Assembly: GCF_040530035.1 (NCBI RefSeq)
Contig: NZ_JBEWCD010000001.1
Span: 372,001 to 436,000, forward strand
Source: Roseibium sp. HPY-6
GTDB taxonomy: Bacteria; Pseudomonadota; Alphaproteobacteria; Rhizobiales; Stappiaceae
Reading direction: 5' to 3'
DNA length: 64,000 nucleotides
Shown here: positions 17,009 through 25,743 of the stretch, in pieces
Layout: each line of letters starts with the position of its first letter
Numbering within the stretch: the stretch's first letter is position 1
Translations under genes and position numbers: made by a program
Notes under the pieces: model-generated
What the model saw: the letters and a program-made list of their open reading frames with translations, nothing else
What the model was told of the DNA's origin: nothing
Database searches by the model: none

Positions 17009-17605
17009 CTATCCGTCGTTTCTGGCCGAGAAGACTTCTCGGCCAGCCTGAAAACTTTGGTCAAGCAATTGCGCCCGGCGCTCGGGCGAGCCCTCGGAAC
17101 CACACAGCAGTTCAAGCCTTCGCGGCGAAAACCCAAAGTAGCCGAACGTGCCTTGTATCCACGCCGTCTCAAGTGCGGCGAGATACCCTCTTTCTTCCAT
17201 TTCATCAGAACGGGCTCCGGCCGGTATCAAGAGAACCCCGGGCCGCTTTCGTTGCAGGGAAAGCTCCGGATCGTCAAGCTGATCATATGCCCAGCCCCAG
17301 CTCCAGACACGGTCCACCCAGCCTTTGGTCATCGCAGGCATCCCCCACCAGAAGAGTGGAAACACAAGGCAAATCGCATCCGACCGGCCAATTCTGGCGT
17401 GCTCGCGCCCGACATCGGCCAGCGCGCTTGCGTTTCCATCTGCTTTTACATCCGCCATCGTCCAGCGCGGGTCGAACCCCTCCGCGTGCAGATCCACAAG
17501 TTCTGCTGAATGACCCGCTGATGCAACGCCATCCATGAACTTCCGGGCAGCAGCCGCAGAAAAGGACGTTGGGTCAGGATGGTCCAGAACGGTCAAAACA
17601 TGCAT
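17009..17605 (-). CDS. NAD(P)H-dependent oxidoreductase (flavodoxin-fold quinone reductase)
   Basis: A 198-residue flavodoxin-fold protein of the NQO1/KefF/MdaB family, which transfers two electrons from NAD(P)H to quinones through FMN or FAD. HPDPTSFS at 9-16 binds the flavin phosphate, and FPLFWWGMPAMTKGWVDRV is the family's second flavin-contact motif. The ATG at 17605 follows CTGGAGCATTCGC; a longer reading exists upstream but lacks family similarity. It is convergent with the phosphonate operon and functionally unrelated as far as can be seen. Confidence 0.88.
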   Translation of the reverse strand: MHVLTVLDHPDPTSFSAAAARKFMDGVASAGHSAELVDLHAEGFDPRWTMADVKADGNASALADVGREHARIGRSDAICLVFPLFWWGMPAMTKGWVDRVWSWGWAYDQLDDPELSLQRKRPGVLLIPAGARSDEMEERGYLAALETAWIQGTFGYFGFSPRRLELLCGSEGSPERRAQLLDQSFQAGREVFSARNDG

Positions 17606-17797
17606 GCGAATGCTCCAGTCTAAATCACACTCAATGAGTGTCAGGATCACGAAACGACAACACCGGGATCCTGCTCACGACCGAAGCTTCTAGGGCCTCA
17701 AGTTAACTGGAGATCAAGCGAAAAATTTGCACACGGGAAGACGTCCCGCACGATTTTCATGCGGCATCTCTCTTTTACACGCTTGTCAGATTTCTGA

Positions 17798-18973
17798 CTA
17801 CAGAACGCGCGTTCCAGCGACCCAGGCCCGCTTCACGAACGGATGACCGCCATGCAGGCCAATATGAAGCAGATCGGCCCGGCGTCCCGTGGCAATCTCA
17901 CCGCGATCACTGAGGCCCGCGACTTCTGCCGGCGTTTTGGTCACCAGGCGCATCGCTGCGGCAAGGTCCTCCTGGAAGGATGTTTCGCTCGCAATCATGA
18001 ACGCACTGTCGAGCATGGAACGCGGTACGTAGTCCGATGCCAGGATGTCGACGAGTTGCTCCTGCATCAGGTCGCTGACCGCCACATTTCCGGATTGCGA
18101 ACCGCCTCTCAAGACGTTCGGCGCGCCGCCGACCACATGCATCCCGTGCTGCTTCGCCTTGCGCGCTGCTTCAAGCGTACAGGGAAACTCGGAAATCGTG
18201 ATGTCTTCAGCAACTGCCTCGTCAATGTGATGAAGTTCCGTATCGTCATGGCTGAGCAGCGGCAGAGCATGCGCGTGCGCCAGAGCCACCACGGCAGGGC
18301 GGACTTTTTCGCTGATCGCGTCGGAATGGTTCTGGAGTTCCAGAACATCCCTTTCAACGGCTGCACGGGATTCGCCGCTGTCGGCCATCCGCCGCTGGAT
18401 GTAACCTTCGACATCCCTGCTTTGGCGGCGCCCTGGAAGATGCTCCATGACCGACACCATCCGCACGATTTCCTTGCCGATGTTTTCTTCCGTCAACCGC
18501 GTCGTTTCCGCGTCGGTGATCTCGCAGCGCAGGTGCACCAGATGCTCGGCACGCAACATGCCGGCAGATTGCGCGGTTTCCAGGGCGTCGACCATGGGTG
18601 ACAGGATTTCACGGCGCTCGGGGTTCTTGATCGTCGCGCCGACACAAAGACTGTCGAAGACGGTTGTAATGCCGCTGCCGATGATCTGCGCGTCATGTGC
18701 CAGTGCAGCCCGCAGCGGGTCCCACCTGACATGCGCGCGCGGGAAAACATGCTTTTCGAAATGATCGGTGTGAATGTCGACAAGGCCGGGGATCAGGTAG
18801 TCATTTTCCAGATCCACGCCGGTCTGCGGCGCGATACCGGCATCGACGGACACGATGCGGCCTTCTGAAAAAGCCAGATGACCAAGGACGACTTCGTTTG
18901 CCAGCACCAGTCTGGCGTTTTTGAGAACGGTCACTTCACTTCCCGTCGGCAATTTCTTGTCGGCAAACGTCAT
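17798..18973 (-). CDS. phnM: Alpha-D-ribose 1-methylphosphonate 5-triphosphate diphosphatase
   Basis: PhnM removes pyrophosphate from ribosyl-phosphonate triphosphate in the C-P lyase pathway. The 391-residue amidohydrolase has the metal-binding LVDIHTDHFEKH near residues 66-77, in place of the usual HxH of relatives. Later motifs are LLSHDD and SEFPCTLEAA, followed by the GGAPNVLRGGSQSGN segment specific to PhnM. The ATG at 18973 is preceded by TGGAGCGTGAT and gives the expected length; ATGs at 18988 or 19054 are possible. The other C-P lyase genes are not in this window, so this copy is separated from its core partners. Confidence 0.9.
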   Translation of the reverse strand: MTFADKKLPTGSEVTVLKNARLVLANEVVLGHLAFSEGRIVSVDAGIAPQTGVDLENDYLIPGLVDIHTDHFEKHVFPRAHVRWDPLRAALAHDAQIIGSGITTVFDSLCVGATIKNPERREILSPMVDALETAQSAGMLRAEHLVHLRCEITDAETTRLTEENIGKEIVRMVSVMEHLPGRRQSRDVEGYIQRRMADSGESRAAVERDVLELQNHSDAISEKVRPAVVALAHAHALPLLSHDDTELHHIDEAVAEDITISEFPCTLEAARKAKQHGMHVVGGAPNVLRGGSQSGNVAVSDLMQEQLVDILASDYVPRSMLDSAFMIASETSFQEDLAAAMRLVTKTPAEVAGLSDRGEIATGRRADLLHIGLHGGHPFVKRAWVAGTRVL

Positions 18974-19121
18974 ATCACGCTCCAGCATGGCAACGCTCCG
19001 CATCGAATCGGAACGGACGCACTGAGTGTCAGGAAAGTGGCCTTCTACCCCCAAACGCCGTGCAATTTGTGACAGTTTCAGGAACAGACCATGACAAAGC
19101 GGCCTTGGCGACGGACGGACC

Positions 19122-19135
19122 CCTTACCGGTAAGG
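19122..19135. promoter_or_regulatory. Perfect palindrome upstream of phnM
   Basis: CCTTACCGGTAAGG is a 14-base perfect palindrome lying 150 bases before the phnM start and 16 bases after the phosphoesterase gene. A second dyad, AGGTGA-TCT-TCACCT at 19142-19156, overlaps the phosphoesterase stop. No T tract follows either, so an operator or processing site is more likely than a terminator. Confidence 0.4.
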
Positions 19136-19150
19136 AATTTGAGGTGATCT

Positions 19151-20008
19151 TCACCTGACCATGGTCAACCGATTCCAGTCAGCATAGTCAGGGGATCCTT
19201 CGCGCCGTATCTCGCCCTGATAGCCGAATTCGACCATGTGAACCATCACGGACGCTTCGTCGGCCAGGATGACTGCGTAGCTTTCGTAGAGGTCCGACGC
19301 GCTCAGGTTTCCCCCGTTTCCGAAATCCGGCCATCCGGCGTGGTTGGTTCCGCGCGGTGCACTGAAGGGCACCCCGTGGAGCGACCCGCACAGCGGCAGA
19401 TGACAATGTCCGTGGAAGATATGCCGGATCCTCGACTTATGCTTCCTCACCACGGCACCGAATGCGTTGGCATCTTGCAGCATGATCTTGTCCATCGGCG
19501 CAATGCCAATCGGGACAGGGTTATGGTGCATGAAAAGGAAGACCTGGTCCGGCGAAGCGCTCAGTTCCGCGTCAAGCCAGCGCAGACGTTTGTCGCAGTA
19601 GTATCCTGCATGCGAATTCGGGCCCCAGGTGTCGAGAAGGAGTGCGCGGCCTCCCGGAAGATCCAGCGCCGACTGGACAAAGCCGTTTTCATCAACGCGG
19701 TCCGGAAAAACCGAAACGAACACGTCGCGTTCGTCGTGATTGCCGATACAAAGCTGCACCGGGACCGGTGAAGTGGCGATGAGTTCCTTGAGCCTCAAGT
19801 AATCGTCACGGTCACCCCAGTCGGACAGGTCGCCGGTGATGACAAGCGCATCCGCATCCGGATGATGGGTGATGGCATGATGGAGTGCTTTTTTGAAATT
19901 GTCGTTCGGCTCACGTCCGCCAATGGTTTCGCCGGGCGTCGTCAGATGAATATCGGTGAGCTGCAGAAGCTTCACGTCTTCCTCCGGAAGTAGTTGGGAT
20001 TGATCCAC
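19151..20008 (-). CDS. Metallophosphoesterase (class III cyclic nucleotide PDE/GpdQ-like)
   Basis: A 285-residue cytoplasmic two-metal phosphodiesterase. All family motifs are present: D19-x-H21 (TDIHLT), GD60 (TGDLSDWGD), GNHDE at 89-93, the HH pair at 161-162 (FMHHNP) and GHCH with H201 and H203. The relatives include CpdA, which cleaves cAMP, and GpdQ, which cleaves glycerophosphodiesters. Its place as last gene behind a UgpBAEC-like importer resembles the position of UgpQ in enteric operons. A glycerophosphodiesterase role is therefore the best guess, though it is not proven by sequence. Confidence 0.85.
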   Translation of the reverse strand: MDQSQLLPEEDVKLLQLTDIHLTTPGETIGGREPNDNFKKALHHAITHHPDADALVITGDLSDWGDRDDYLRLKELIATSPVPVQLCIGNHDERDVFVSVFPDRVDENGFVQSALDLPGGRALLLDTWGPNSHAGYYCDKRLRWLDAELSASPDQVFLFMHHNPVPIGIAPMDKIMLQDANAFGAVVRKHKSRIRHIFHGHCHLPLCGSLHGVPFSAPRGTNHAGWPDFGNGGNLSASDLYESYAVILADEASVMVHMVEFGYQGEIRREGSPDYADWNRLTMVR

Positions 20009-20055
20009 CGCCCGGCATACCGGGCGGCGACAAGTCTTTTCATGTAGAGGTACGA

Positions 20056-21315
20056 TCAGTTGGACGGCAGCAGGTCCTGAACTTCTTCGGTCAGCTCTTC
20101 CTGCAGTTCGCCCATGTCCTCGAATTCACCTGTGACGATGCCCTCGATGCCGTCATAGATCACCTGCGTGATCGCAAGGCCGTTGTCGCCAGGGTAAGCC
20201 TGCCAGTCGCGCAGCAGCGGCAGCTGACGCACAGCCGTTTCCTTGTTCGGGTTCTGTTTGTAGAAGTCGGCAAGGATCACTTCGTTGGCAGCCTTGTTCG
20301 GCGGCATGTAACCGGTGGTGCGAGCAACATCGGCAGCACCTTCACCCGAGGTAATGAATTTCAGCCATTTCCAGGACGCGTCCAGAACCTTCGGATCGTC
20401 GCTTGAGGAAACCAGCATGGCAGCATTGCCACCGGCCGGCAGACCCATCGGGCCACTGGCAACAAGACCGGGGTATTCGTTGGTTTTCAGTTCAAAGTCG
20501 CCCTTGGCGCGCTCGACTGCACCAAGCGCAGAGGTCGACCAGAACATCATGCCGATCTCGCCGGCAGAGAAAGAAGCAAGGGCTGCCTTCCATTCAATGT
20601 TCTGCATGTCGCAGCCACGAAACAGGCCCTTCATGGTCTCAAGGGCCTTCAGGCCTTCCGCGGAGGAGAGCTGAAGCTCATTGCCTTCCATTGTTGCCTT
20701 GTCCTGCGACCACATCAGCGCCTGCAGGAACCAGTTACCGGTAATGTTCCAACCCCAGAACATCGGGTTCTTCACACCGGCTTCGCGTAGCGTTCCGCAC
20801 ACCTCAACAACTTCGTCCCAGGTCTTCGGCAGCTGATCGGCGGAGGTGATGCCCGCTTTCGCCATGACATCCATGTTGTAGTAGCCGACCGGTAGCGAGA
20901 CGGAGAACGGCAGGCCGTAAATGTCATCATTGAACGTGCCGAGTGTCAGCATCGCATCGTGATAGCCATCCTTGGCGAAGTCTTCCTCTTTGAGGATGAA
21001 CGGCTCGAGCGACTTGGCGATGCCTTTTTCAACCAGGATCGCCTGGCGGTTGAGGCCCTGCATGGTGACATCGGGGAGCGTCCCGGCGACAGCCTCGCGC
21101 AGGATGGTATTGGTGCCGTCCTCGTAGGATTCGTAGGTCGCCCGGATCTTCACGTCGATATTCGGATGCTGCTCCTTGAACTTGGGCAGGATCTTTTCAT
21201 AGGTAACATCGAACAAGTGGCTGTAAGGATAAGCAAATTCGATGGTAATCGTGTCTTCTGCATGAGCAGCGGAAGCAGCCAGCAGCATTGCTATTGCGGT
21301 GAGGGTCTTTTTCAT
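20056..21315 (-). CDS. Extracellular solute-binding protein, family 1 (UgpB-like)
   Basis: A 419-residue periplasmic binding protein with a signal peptide cut after SAAHA near residue 20. The fold signs are those of the sugar/glycerol-phosphate family: ITIEFAYPYSH at the mature start, LPDVTMQGLNRQAILVEKG, GLPFSVSLPVGYYNMDVMAKAG and GNAAMLVSSS. UgpB is the nearest named relative judged by operon and size, but sugars or polyols cannot be excluded. It comes after the permease genes and is separated from them by a 121-base gap with a strong hairpin. Confidence 0.85.
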   Translation of the reverse strand: MKKTLTAIAMLLAASAAHAEDTITIEFAYPYSHLFDVTYEKILPKFKEQHPNIDVKIRATYESYEDGTNTILREAVAGTLPDVTMQGLNRQAILVEKGIAKSLEPFILKEEDFAKDGYHDAMLTLGTFNDDIYGLPFSVSLPVGYYNMDVMAKAGITSADQLPKTWDEVVEVCGTLREAGVKNPMFWGWNITGNWFLQALMWSQDKATMEGNELQLSSAEGLKALETMKGLFRGCDMQNIEWKAALASFSAGEIGMMFWSTSALGAVERAKGDFELKTNEYPGLVASGPMGLPAGGNAAMLVSSSDDPKVLDASWKWLKFITSGEGAADVARTTGYMPPNKAANEVILADFYKQNPNKETAVRQLPLLRDWQAYPGDNGLAITQVIYDGIEGIVTGEFEDMGELQEELTEEVQDLLPSN

Positions 21316-21400
21316 GGAACTCTCCGTCTGTTGCCGTGGGAACGGCAGGTCGCCAAACTCGCCCGTTCCCTAGTGATCCCCAAAACGGGATTTCGGTGAT

Positions 21401-21422
21401 GGGACCGCCTCTGGGCGGTCCC
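21401..21422 (-). other. Intercistronic stem-loop between permease and binding-protein genes
   Basis: GGGACCGCC (21401-21409) and GGCGGTCCC (21414-21422) form a perfect nine-pair stem with a four-base loop. There is no T tract on the transcript strand. In ABC operons such hairpins often stabilise part of the message, which could help the binding protein outnumber the permeases. Confidence 0.55.
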
Positions 21423-21436
21423 GCAAATCGGCCGGA

Positions 21437-22372
21437 TCATTTCATCCCCGACAAAGTGATTCCTTCGATGAAGCGCCGCTGCGCAATCATGAAGGCTATG
21501 ATCAGTGGTGCGACAATGATGGTTGCAGTGGCCATCATCGGCCCGAAATTGTCGCCATCCGCATCGCCCTTGAATTCGCGAAGACCCAGCGGTGGCGTGA
21601 ACAGGGACCGGTCGCCGGTCACCACGATGCGTGGCCAGAAATAGTCATTCCAGTGCGCAACGACCGAGAAGATTGCAAAGGCCAGAAGCGCCGGGATCGC
21701 CGTCGGCAGCATTACGTTCCAGATGATCGAAAACTCGCTCATGCCATCCATGCGCGCCGCGTCGATCAGATCGTCGGGTACCGTCATGAAGAACTGCCGC
21801 ATAAGGAAGATGCCGAAGACCGAAATCGTCCACGGAATGACCAGTGCTGCGTAAGTATTGGTGAGCCCAAGCTTTGCCAGCATGATGTAGAGCGGAAGTG
21901 CGATGGCATGCACCGGGATGAGCAGGCAGAAGAGAACAAGACCGAAGACGGCTTCCCGGCCCCAAAAGCGCAGCTTTGCAAGCGCGTAAGCGCAAGGCAG
22001 CGCGACGAGCACCTGAATGAAGAAGATCGATGCGGTGACCACCACGCCGTTGAAGAGGTAGCGAACGAGCGGGGCTTTCTCAAAAGCCGTGGTGTAGTTG
22101 TAGATGAACGGCGTCACCATACAGTCAGCGGCATCCCGCCCGAGCTTGATGCAATAGTCGTCCCGGAAAAGTTCCTGTGTTCCGAAGAACCCGCCGGTGT
22201 TCTGCATGATCTCTGCCGGGCTTTTGAAGCTGTAGCTCAGCATCACGTAAAACGGCAGCAGCACGATAAGGCTTCCAAGGATCAGGACGACATGCTTGAT
22301 CGTCTCGGATGCCGAAAACCGGAACGTTGGGAGGGATACGGCGCTTGAGGCCGGAAGGCTCGCCTCGCTCAT
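21437..22372 (-). CDS. ABC transporter permease (UgpE/MalG-like)
   Basis: A 311-residue inner-membrane permease of the carbohydrate-uptake-1 family. Six hydrophobic segments are visible, starting near residue 27 (VVLILGSLIVLLPFYVML). The EAA loop reads DAARMDGMSEFSIIWNVMLP and docks the ATPase. A hydrophilic insert of about 40 residues between the first two helices contains two Cys. Its start overlaps the stop of the upstream permease gene (ATGA), showing coupled translation. Confidence 0.87.
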   Translation of the reverse strand: MSEASLPASSAVSLPTFRFSASETIKHVVLILGSLIVLLPFYVMLSYSFKSPAEIMQNTGGFFGTQELFRDDYCIKLGRDAADCMVTPFIYNYTTAFEKAPLVRYLFNGVVVTASIFFIQVLVALPCAYALAKLRFWGREAVFGLVLFCLLIPVHAIALPLYIMLAKLGLTNTYAALVIPWTISVFGIFLMRQFFMTVPDDLIDAARMDGMSEFSIIWNVMLPTAIPALLAFAIFSVVAHWNDYFWPRIVVTGDRSLFTPPLGLREFKGDADGDNFGPMMATATIIVAPLIIAFMIAQRRFIEGITLSGMK

Positions 22373-23292
22373 GTGTAATGCACCCTTCTTTCAACGAGCC
22401 AGCGCTGCATCAGCGTGAGGAACATGACAAAGCCGAGGAAAACCACCGTAATAGCGGCTCCGATGCCCATGAGGTTCTGCTGGATCGCCTTTTCATAGAT
22501 TGCGAACATCATCACGTAGACCGATTTCGACGGCCCTCCGCCCTGCGGGTAGAACGCCTCGACCGTGTCGAAGACCTGGAACGATCGGATGAAGGAGATC
22601 GTGACAACAAAAACGGTTGTCGGGCCGAGCATGGGCCACGTGACCAGCCGGAAGCGGTCCCAGGCGGTTTCGGCCCCATCCATCTCTGCGGCGTGATAAA
22701 GCTCGCGCGGCACAGACGTCAGCCCGGCAAGGTAGAGCACCATGTTGAAGCCGAAGCCCTGCCAGACACCAATGAACGCCACCGTCCAGATCGCGTAGTC
22801 GCGGTCGGTCAGCCAGAGCGGGAAGCCTCGCTCGCAACCGGTCGCGTACCACGACCAGGCCTCGAGGAAGGATCCGCAGCCCCGTTCAAGCGTTGAATTG
22901 ACAATCCCGATTGTCGGATGGAAGGCGAATTCCCAAACGATCGCCATTGCAATAAGCGCCGCCATGACGGGCAAAAAATAAATCGTCTTGTAAAGATCAC
23001 CGAAGCGCCGGGTGGAGTTGATCAGAAGCGCCGCCCCAAGGCCAAGTCCGACGGACAACGGCACCACAACGAAGACGTACCGGAAAGTCGCCCCGAACAT
23101 CTTCTCATAAGTGGATCGTGTGAAGATCTTCTCGTAATTCTCCAGCCCGACAAATTCTGCGCCCGGATTTCCGAGGCTGTAGCTTGTAAAGCTAAGCGCA
23201 CCGGCGATAGCGATCGGCATCAGCAGGATCACGACCATCAAAAACAGGGCGGGGCCGACAAACCACCAGTGCGCATTGGTGGTCTGCATCAC
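22369..23292 (-). CDS. ABC transporter permease (UgpA/MalF-like)
   Basis: A 307-residue inner-membrane permease and partner of the following one. It has six predicted membrane segments and the EAA loop HAAEMDGAETAWDRFRLVTWP. A periplasmic loop with a Cys pair lies near 150-175 (GCGSFLEAWSWYATGC). Both ends overlap neighbouring genes by four bases, ATGA in each case. Together the two permeases form the heterodimeric channel of the UgpBAEC-like importer. Confidence 0.87.
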   Translation of the reverse strand: MMQTTNAHWWFVGPALFLMVVILLMPIAIAGALSFTSYSLGNPGAEFVGLENYEKIFTRSTYEKMFGATFRYVFVVVPLSVGLGLGAALLINSTRRFGDLYKTIYFLPVMAALIAMAIVWEFAFHPTIGIVNSTLERGCGSFLEAWSWYATGCERGFPLWLTDRDYAIWTVAFIGVWQGFGFNMVLYLAGLTSVPRELYHAAEMDGAETAWDRFRLVTWPMLGPTTVFVVTISFIRSFQVFDTVEAFYPQGGGPSKSVYVMMFAIYEKAIQQNLMGIGAAITVVFLGFVMFLTLMQRWLVERRVHYT

Positions 23293-24446
23293 GCCACCTC
23301 GGCGACGTTGCCGCTGTCGATGGTTTTAAGATCAAGTCTTTTGCCATCCTTGCCAAAGACAAGCGCTTGGCCGTGTTCGCGGACAACCTGGACCGACTGA
23401 CCGAAGGAAACACTTTGCCCTTCATGTGGCGACACCCTCACGACAAGCCTTTGTGACCCGTTCAGAACCGACACATGCAAATAAATGTCTGCACCCAGAT
23501 TCTCCTTGTGCACGACCTGGCCCGTTAGCGCCTCCGGCGTTCCCTTGTCGCACAAAGACAGATGCTCGGGCCTCAAACCGATAGAAACAGATCCGACAAC
23601 ACCCTTTGCGGCTGCGCGCGACAGAACGATCTCGCCGCAGCGCGCATAGCCGTTATTGTCGAGGGAACCTGGCAGCAGATTGATCTTGGGTGCGCCGACA
23701 AATTCTGCGACGCGCAGATCCTGCGGATCGTTGTAGACGTCGTGCGGTGCGCCGAGCTGCAGAATTTCGCCATCCATCATGACGGCCATCCGGTCCGACA
23801 TGGTCAGTGCTTCCGCCTGATCATGGGTCACGTAGACGAAGGTTGTCTTCAACGACCGGTGCAATTCGGCAAGCTCGGAGCGCATGTGGATGCGCAGGGC
23901 GGCATCAAGGTTGGAAAGAGGCTCGTCCATCAAGAACGCAACGGGTTTGCGAACCATTGCACGGCCAAGCGCCGCTCTTTGCCGCTGCCCGCCTGACAAC
24001 TGTCCCGGCTTACGTTCCAGCAGATGGTCAATCTTCAGGATCTGCGCCGTTTCGCGGACCTGCTCGATGATCGCCCTGTATTGACCGCGGGCAAGGACAG
24101 GCCCCAAGAGCGGCAATCGGCCCGCGAGCGAAAGATCGCGCAGCTTCAACGGGGTCATCATGTTCTGAAGCACGGTCAGATGCGGATAAAGCGCATAGGA
24201 CTGAAAAACCATAGCCAGGTTCCGTCTGGCCGGGCGGACGGCATTCACCGTCTGACCACCGATCACAACCTTGCCGGAAGACGGCGCCTCCAACCCGGCA
24301 AGAATGCGCAGAAGAGTGGACTTGCCGCATCCCGAGGGTCCAACCAACGTAAGAAACTCGCCATCGGCGATGTTCAGGTTGATTCCATTCAGAACAGAGG
24401 TCGTCCCAAAGCTTTTTTCAATCGCCGATAACGAAATCGAGGTCAT
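23289..24446 (-). CDS. ABC transporter ATP-binding protein (UgpC/MalK-like)
   Basis: A 385-residue ATPase with a C-terminal TOBE-type regulatory domain. Walker A GPSGCGKS is at 36-43, the Q-loop in MVFQSYALYPHL, the signature LSGGQRQR near 150, Walker B FLMDEPLSNLD, and THDQAEA holds the switch His. An insert around residues 105-125 (LAGRLPLLGPVLARGQ) is longer than in MalK. It is the first gene of the operon and is divergent from the LysR gene, whose probable operator lies in between. Confidence 0.88.
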   Translation of the reverse strand: MTSISLSAIEKSFGTTSVLNGINLNIADGEFLTLVGPSGCGKSTLLRILAGLEAPSSGKVVIGGQTVNAVRPARRNLAMVFQSYALYPHLTVLQNMMTPLKLRDLSLAGRLPLLGPVLARGQYRAIIEQVRETAQILKIDHLLERKPGQLSGGQRQRAALGRAMVRKPVAFLMDEPLSNLDAALRIHMRSELAELHRSLKTTFVYVTHDQAEALTMSDRMAVMMDGEILQLGAPHDVYNDPQDLRVAEFVGAPKINLLPGSLDNNGYARCGEIVLSRAAAKGVVGSVSIGLRPEHLSLCDKGTPEALTGQVVHKENLGADIYLHVSVLNGSQRLVVRVSPHEGQSVSFGQSVQVVREHGQALVFGKDGKRLDLKTIDSGNVAEVA

Positions 24447-24505
24447 TGAAGGCTCCCGTTTGCGACGTGAACCTAGGCAGGCAGATTGAAACGGATGTGA
24501 CGTAA

Positions 24506-24522
24506 TATTAGTGTTTCTAATA
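24506..24522. promoter_or_regulatory. LysR-type operator candidate
   Basis: TATTAGTGTTTCTAATA has six-base arms around a five-base centre and contains the T-N11-A pattern bound by LysR regulators. It lies in the 115-base gap between the divergent transporter ATPase gene and the LysR gene, where autoregulation and control of the transporter are expected. Confidence 0.6.
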
Positions 24523-24561
24523 CGAGTTAAGGTTTGGCAGCGCTGTTAACACGGAACTGTC

Positions 24562-25452
24562 ATGAACACCCCTCCCAGCCCCTATCAAATCAAGGCTTTC
24601 ACCTATGTTGCCCGGGAGGGCAGCTTTTCTCTGGCTGCCAAGGCCCTTGGTGTCACGCAATCCTCGATCACACAGCACATTGGCAAACTGGAAGCATTGA
24701 TGGGCACGCAATTGTTTGTCCGCCGCCGCAGCGGACTTGAATTGACGCGCGCAGGTTCTGAGCTGTTTGCCATTTCCGACCGACTTGCGACGATGGAACA
24801 ACTCGTCAATGAAAAAGTGAGCGACTTCAGCGCCCTCACCGACGGTCACATTAGACTGATCGCCAATGCTCCTCGCCCCGCCATGCCGATCATTGCGCAA
24901 TACGGCAAACTCTATCCCCAGGTGCAAATCGATTTCACGCTGTACAACTGGACCACGGCAATGACCATGCTCGCTGAGCGTAGGATCGATATCGCGATCA
25001 TCACTGAACCTGAGGAAAACACTGCCCTGTTTACCCATGAACTCCGCAGGTCCCGATACAAGGCGCATATGCGCAAGGATCATCCGCTCGCCTCCCGCAC
25101 AAGCATTTCACTGCGTGACTTGCAGTCTGAAACGCTTGTCCTGCCGGAAGACGGTTCCCTGACACAGAAGATCGCGCGCGCCAAGATGCATGAATACAAG
25201 CTGGACTTTTTCCGGATTCTTCGAACCACGACGTTTCCAATGGTCAAGGAAGCGGTGCTTCACAATCTCGGAATTGGTCTTCTGCTTGAACGGAGTCTCT
25301 TTCCGTCTGACAAACTCGCCGCGGTCGATGTGGTGGAGATGCCGGAAGAGTACCGCGACTGCATCGCAATACCGGCGGACAAGCGCGAACTTCGCCTGAT
25401 ACAGAGTTTTCTCGATGTCGCCGTTGAAGTTCGTGCGGGTGGCGGCTTCTAG
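24562..25452 (+). CDS. LysR family transcriptional regulator
   Basis: A 296-residue regulator. The winged helix-turn-helix spans about residues 6-65 with the family helix SFSLAAKALGVTQSSITQHIGKLE split by the turn, and LFVRRRSGLELTRAG forms the wing. The remainder is a periplasmic-binding-like effector domain with two lobes. It is transcribed away from the UgpC-like gene, so it probably controls that operon in response to the imported compound or its breakdown product. The ATG lies close behind a weak ribosome site. Confidence 0.9.
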   Translation: MNTPPSPYQIKAFTYVAREGSFSLAAKALGVTQSSITQHIGKLEALMGTQLFVRRRSGLELTRAGSELFAISDRLATMEQLVNEKVSDFSALTDGHIRLIANAPRPAMPIIAQYGKLYPQVQIDFTLYNWTTAMTMLAERRIDIAIITEPEENTALFTHELRRSRYKAHMRKDHPLASRTSISLRDLQSETLVLPEDGSLTQKIARAKMHEYKLDFFRILRTTTFPMVKEAVLHNLGIGLLLERSLFPSDKLAAVDVVEMPEEYRDCIAIPADKRELRLIQSFLDVAVEVRAGGGF

Positions 25453-25743
25453 GTCTTACGCTCGTTGCGGAATTTTGATCCACAAATATATTCGGAAAAG
25501 TTACTAGCCGAATTTGCTCAAAAGCACTTGTGAACGACGGTTTCCTGACCGGCCTTGGCAGTTTCAACTTGCGATGCACTTTTTAGTTGTTTCTAAAACT
25601 TCTGACTATAGTTAACAAATGGTTAGAAAACTGACTTAAATCCGGACTTTACATTGAATTCGTTGCGCGATAGCAACACCGGAAACGATTACACGCCCTG
25701 CAGAACAAACTAGGCATGGGCATGCGGGCGAAGGTATAATAGT
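25453..25743. promoter_or_regulatory. Intergenic region upstream of the type I secretion operon
   Basis: This stretch of about 290 bases holds no gene. It is AT-rich from 25570 to 25670. A candidate promoter, TAGGCA at 25711-25716 and TATAAT at 25735-25740 with 18 bases between, would start transcription near 25747. If it is used, the outer-membrane protein must begin at the ATG at 25783 and not at the GTG at 25744. Confidence 0.45.
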
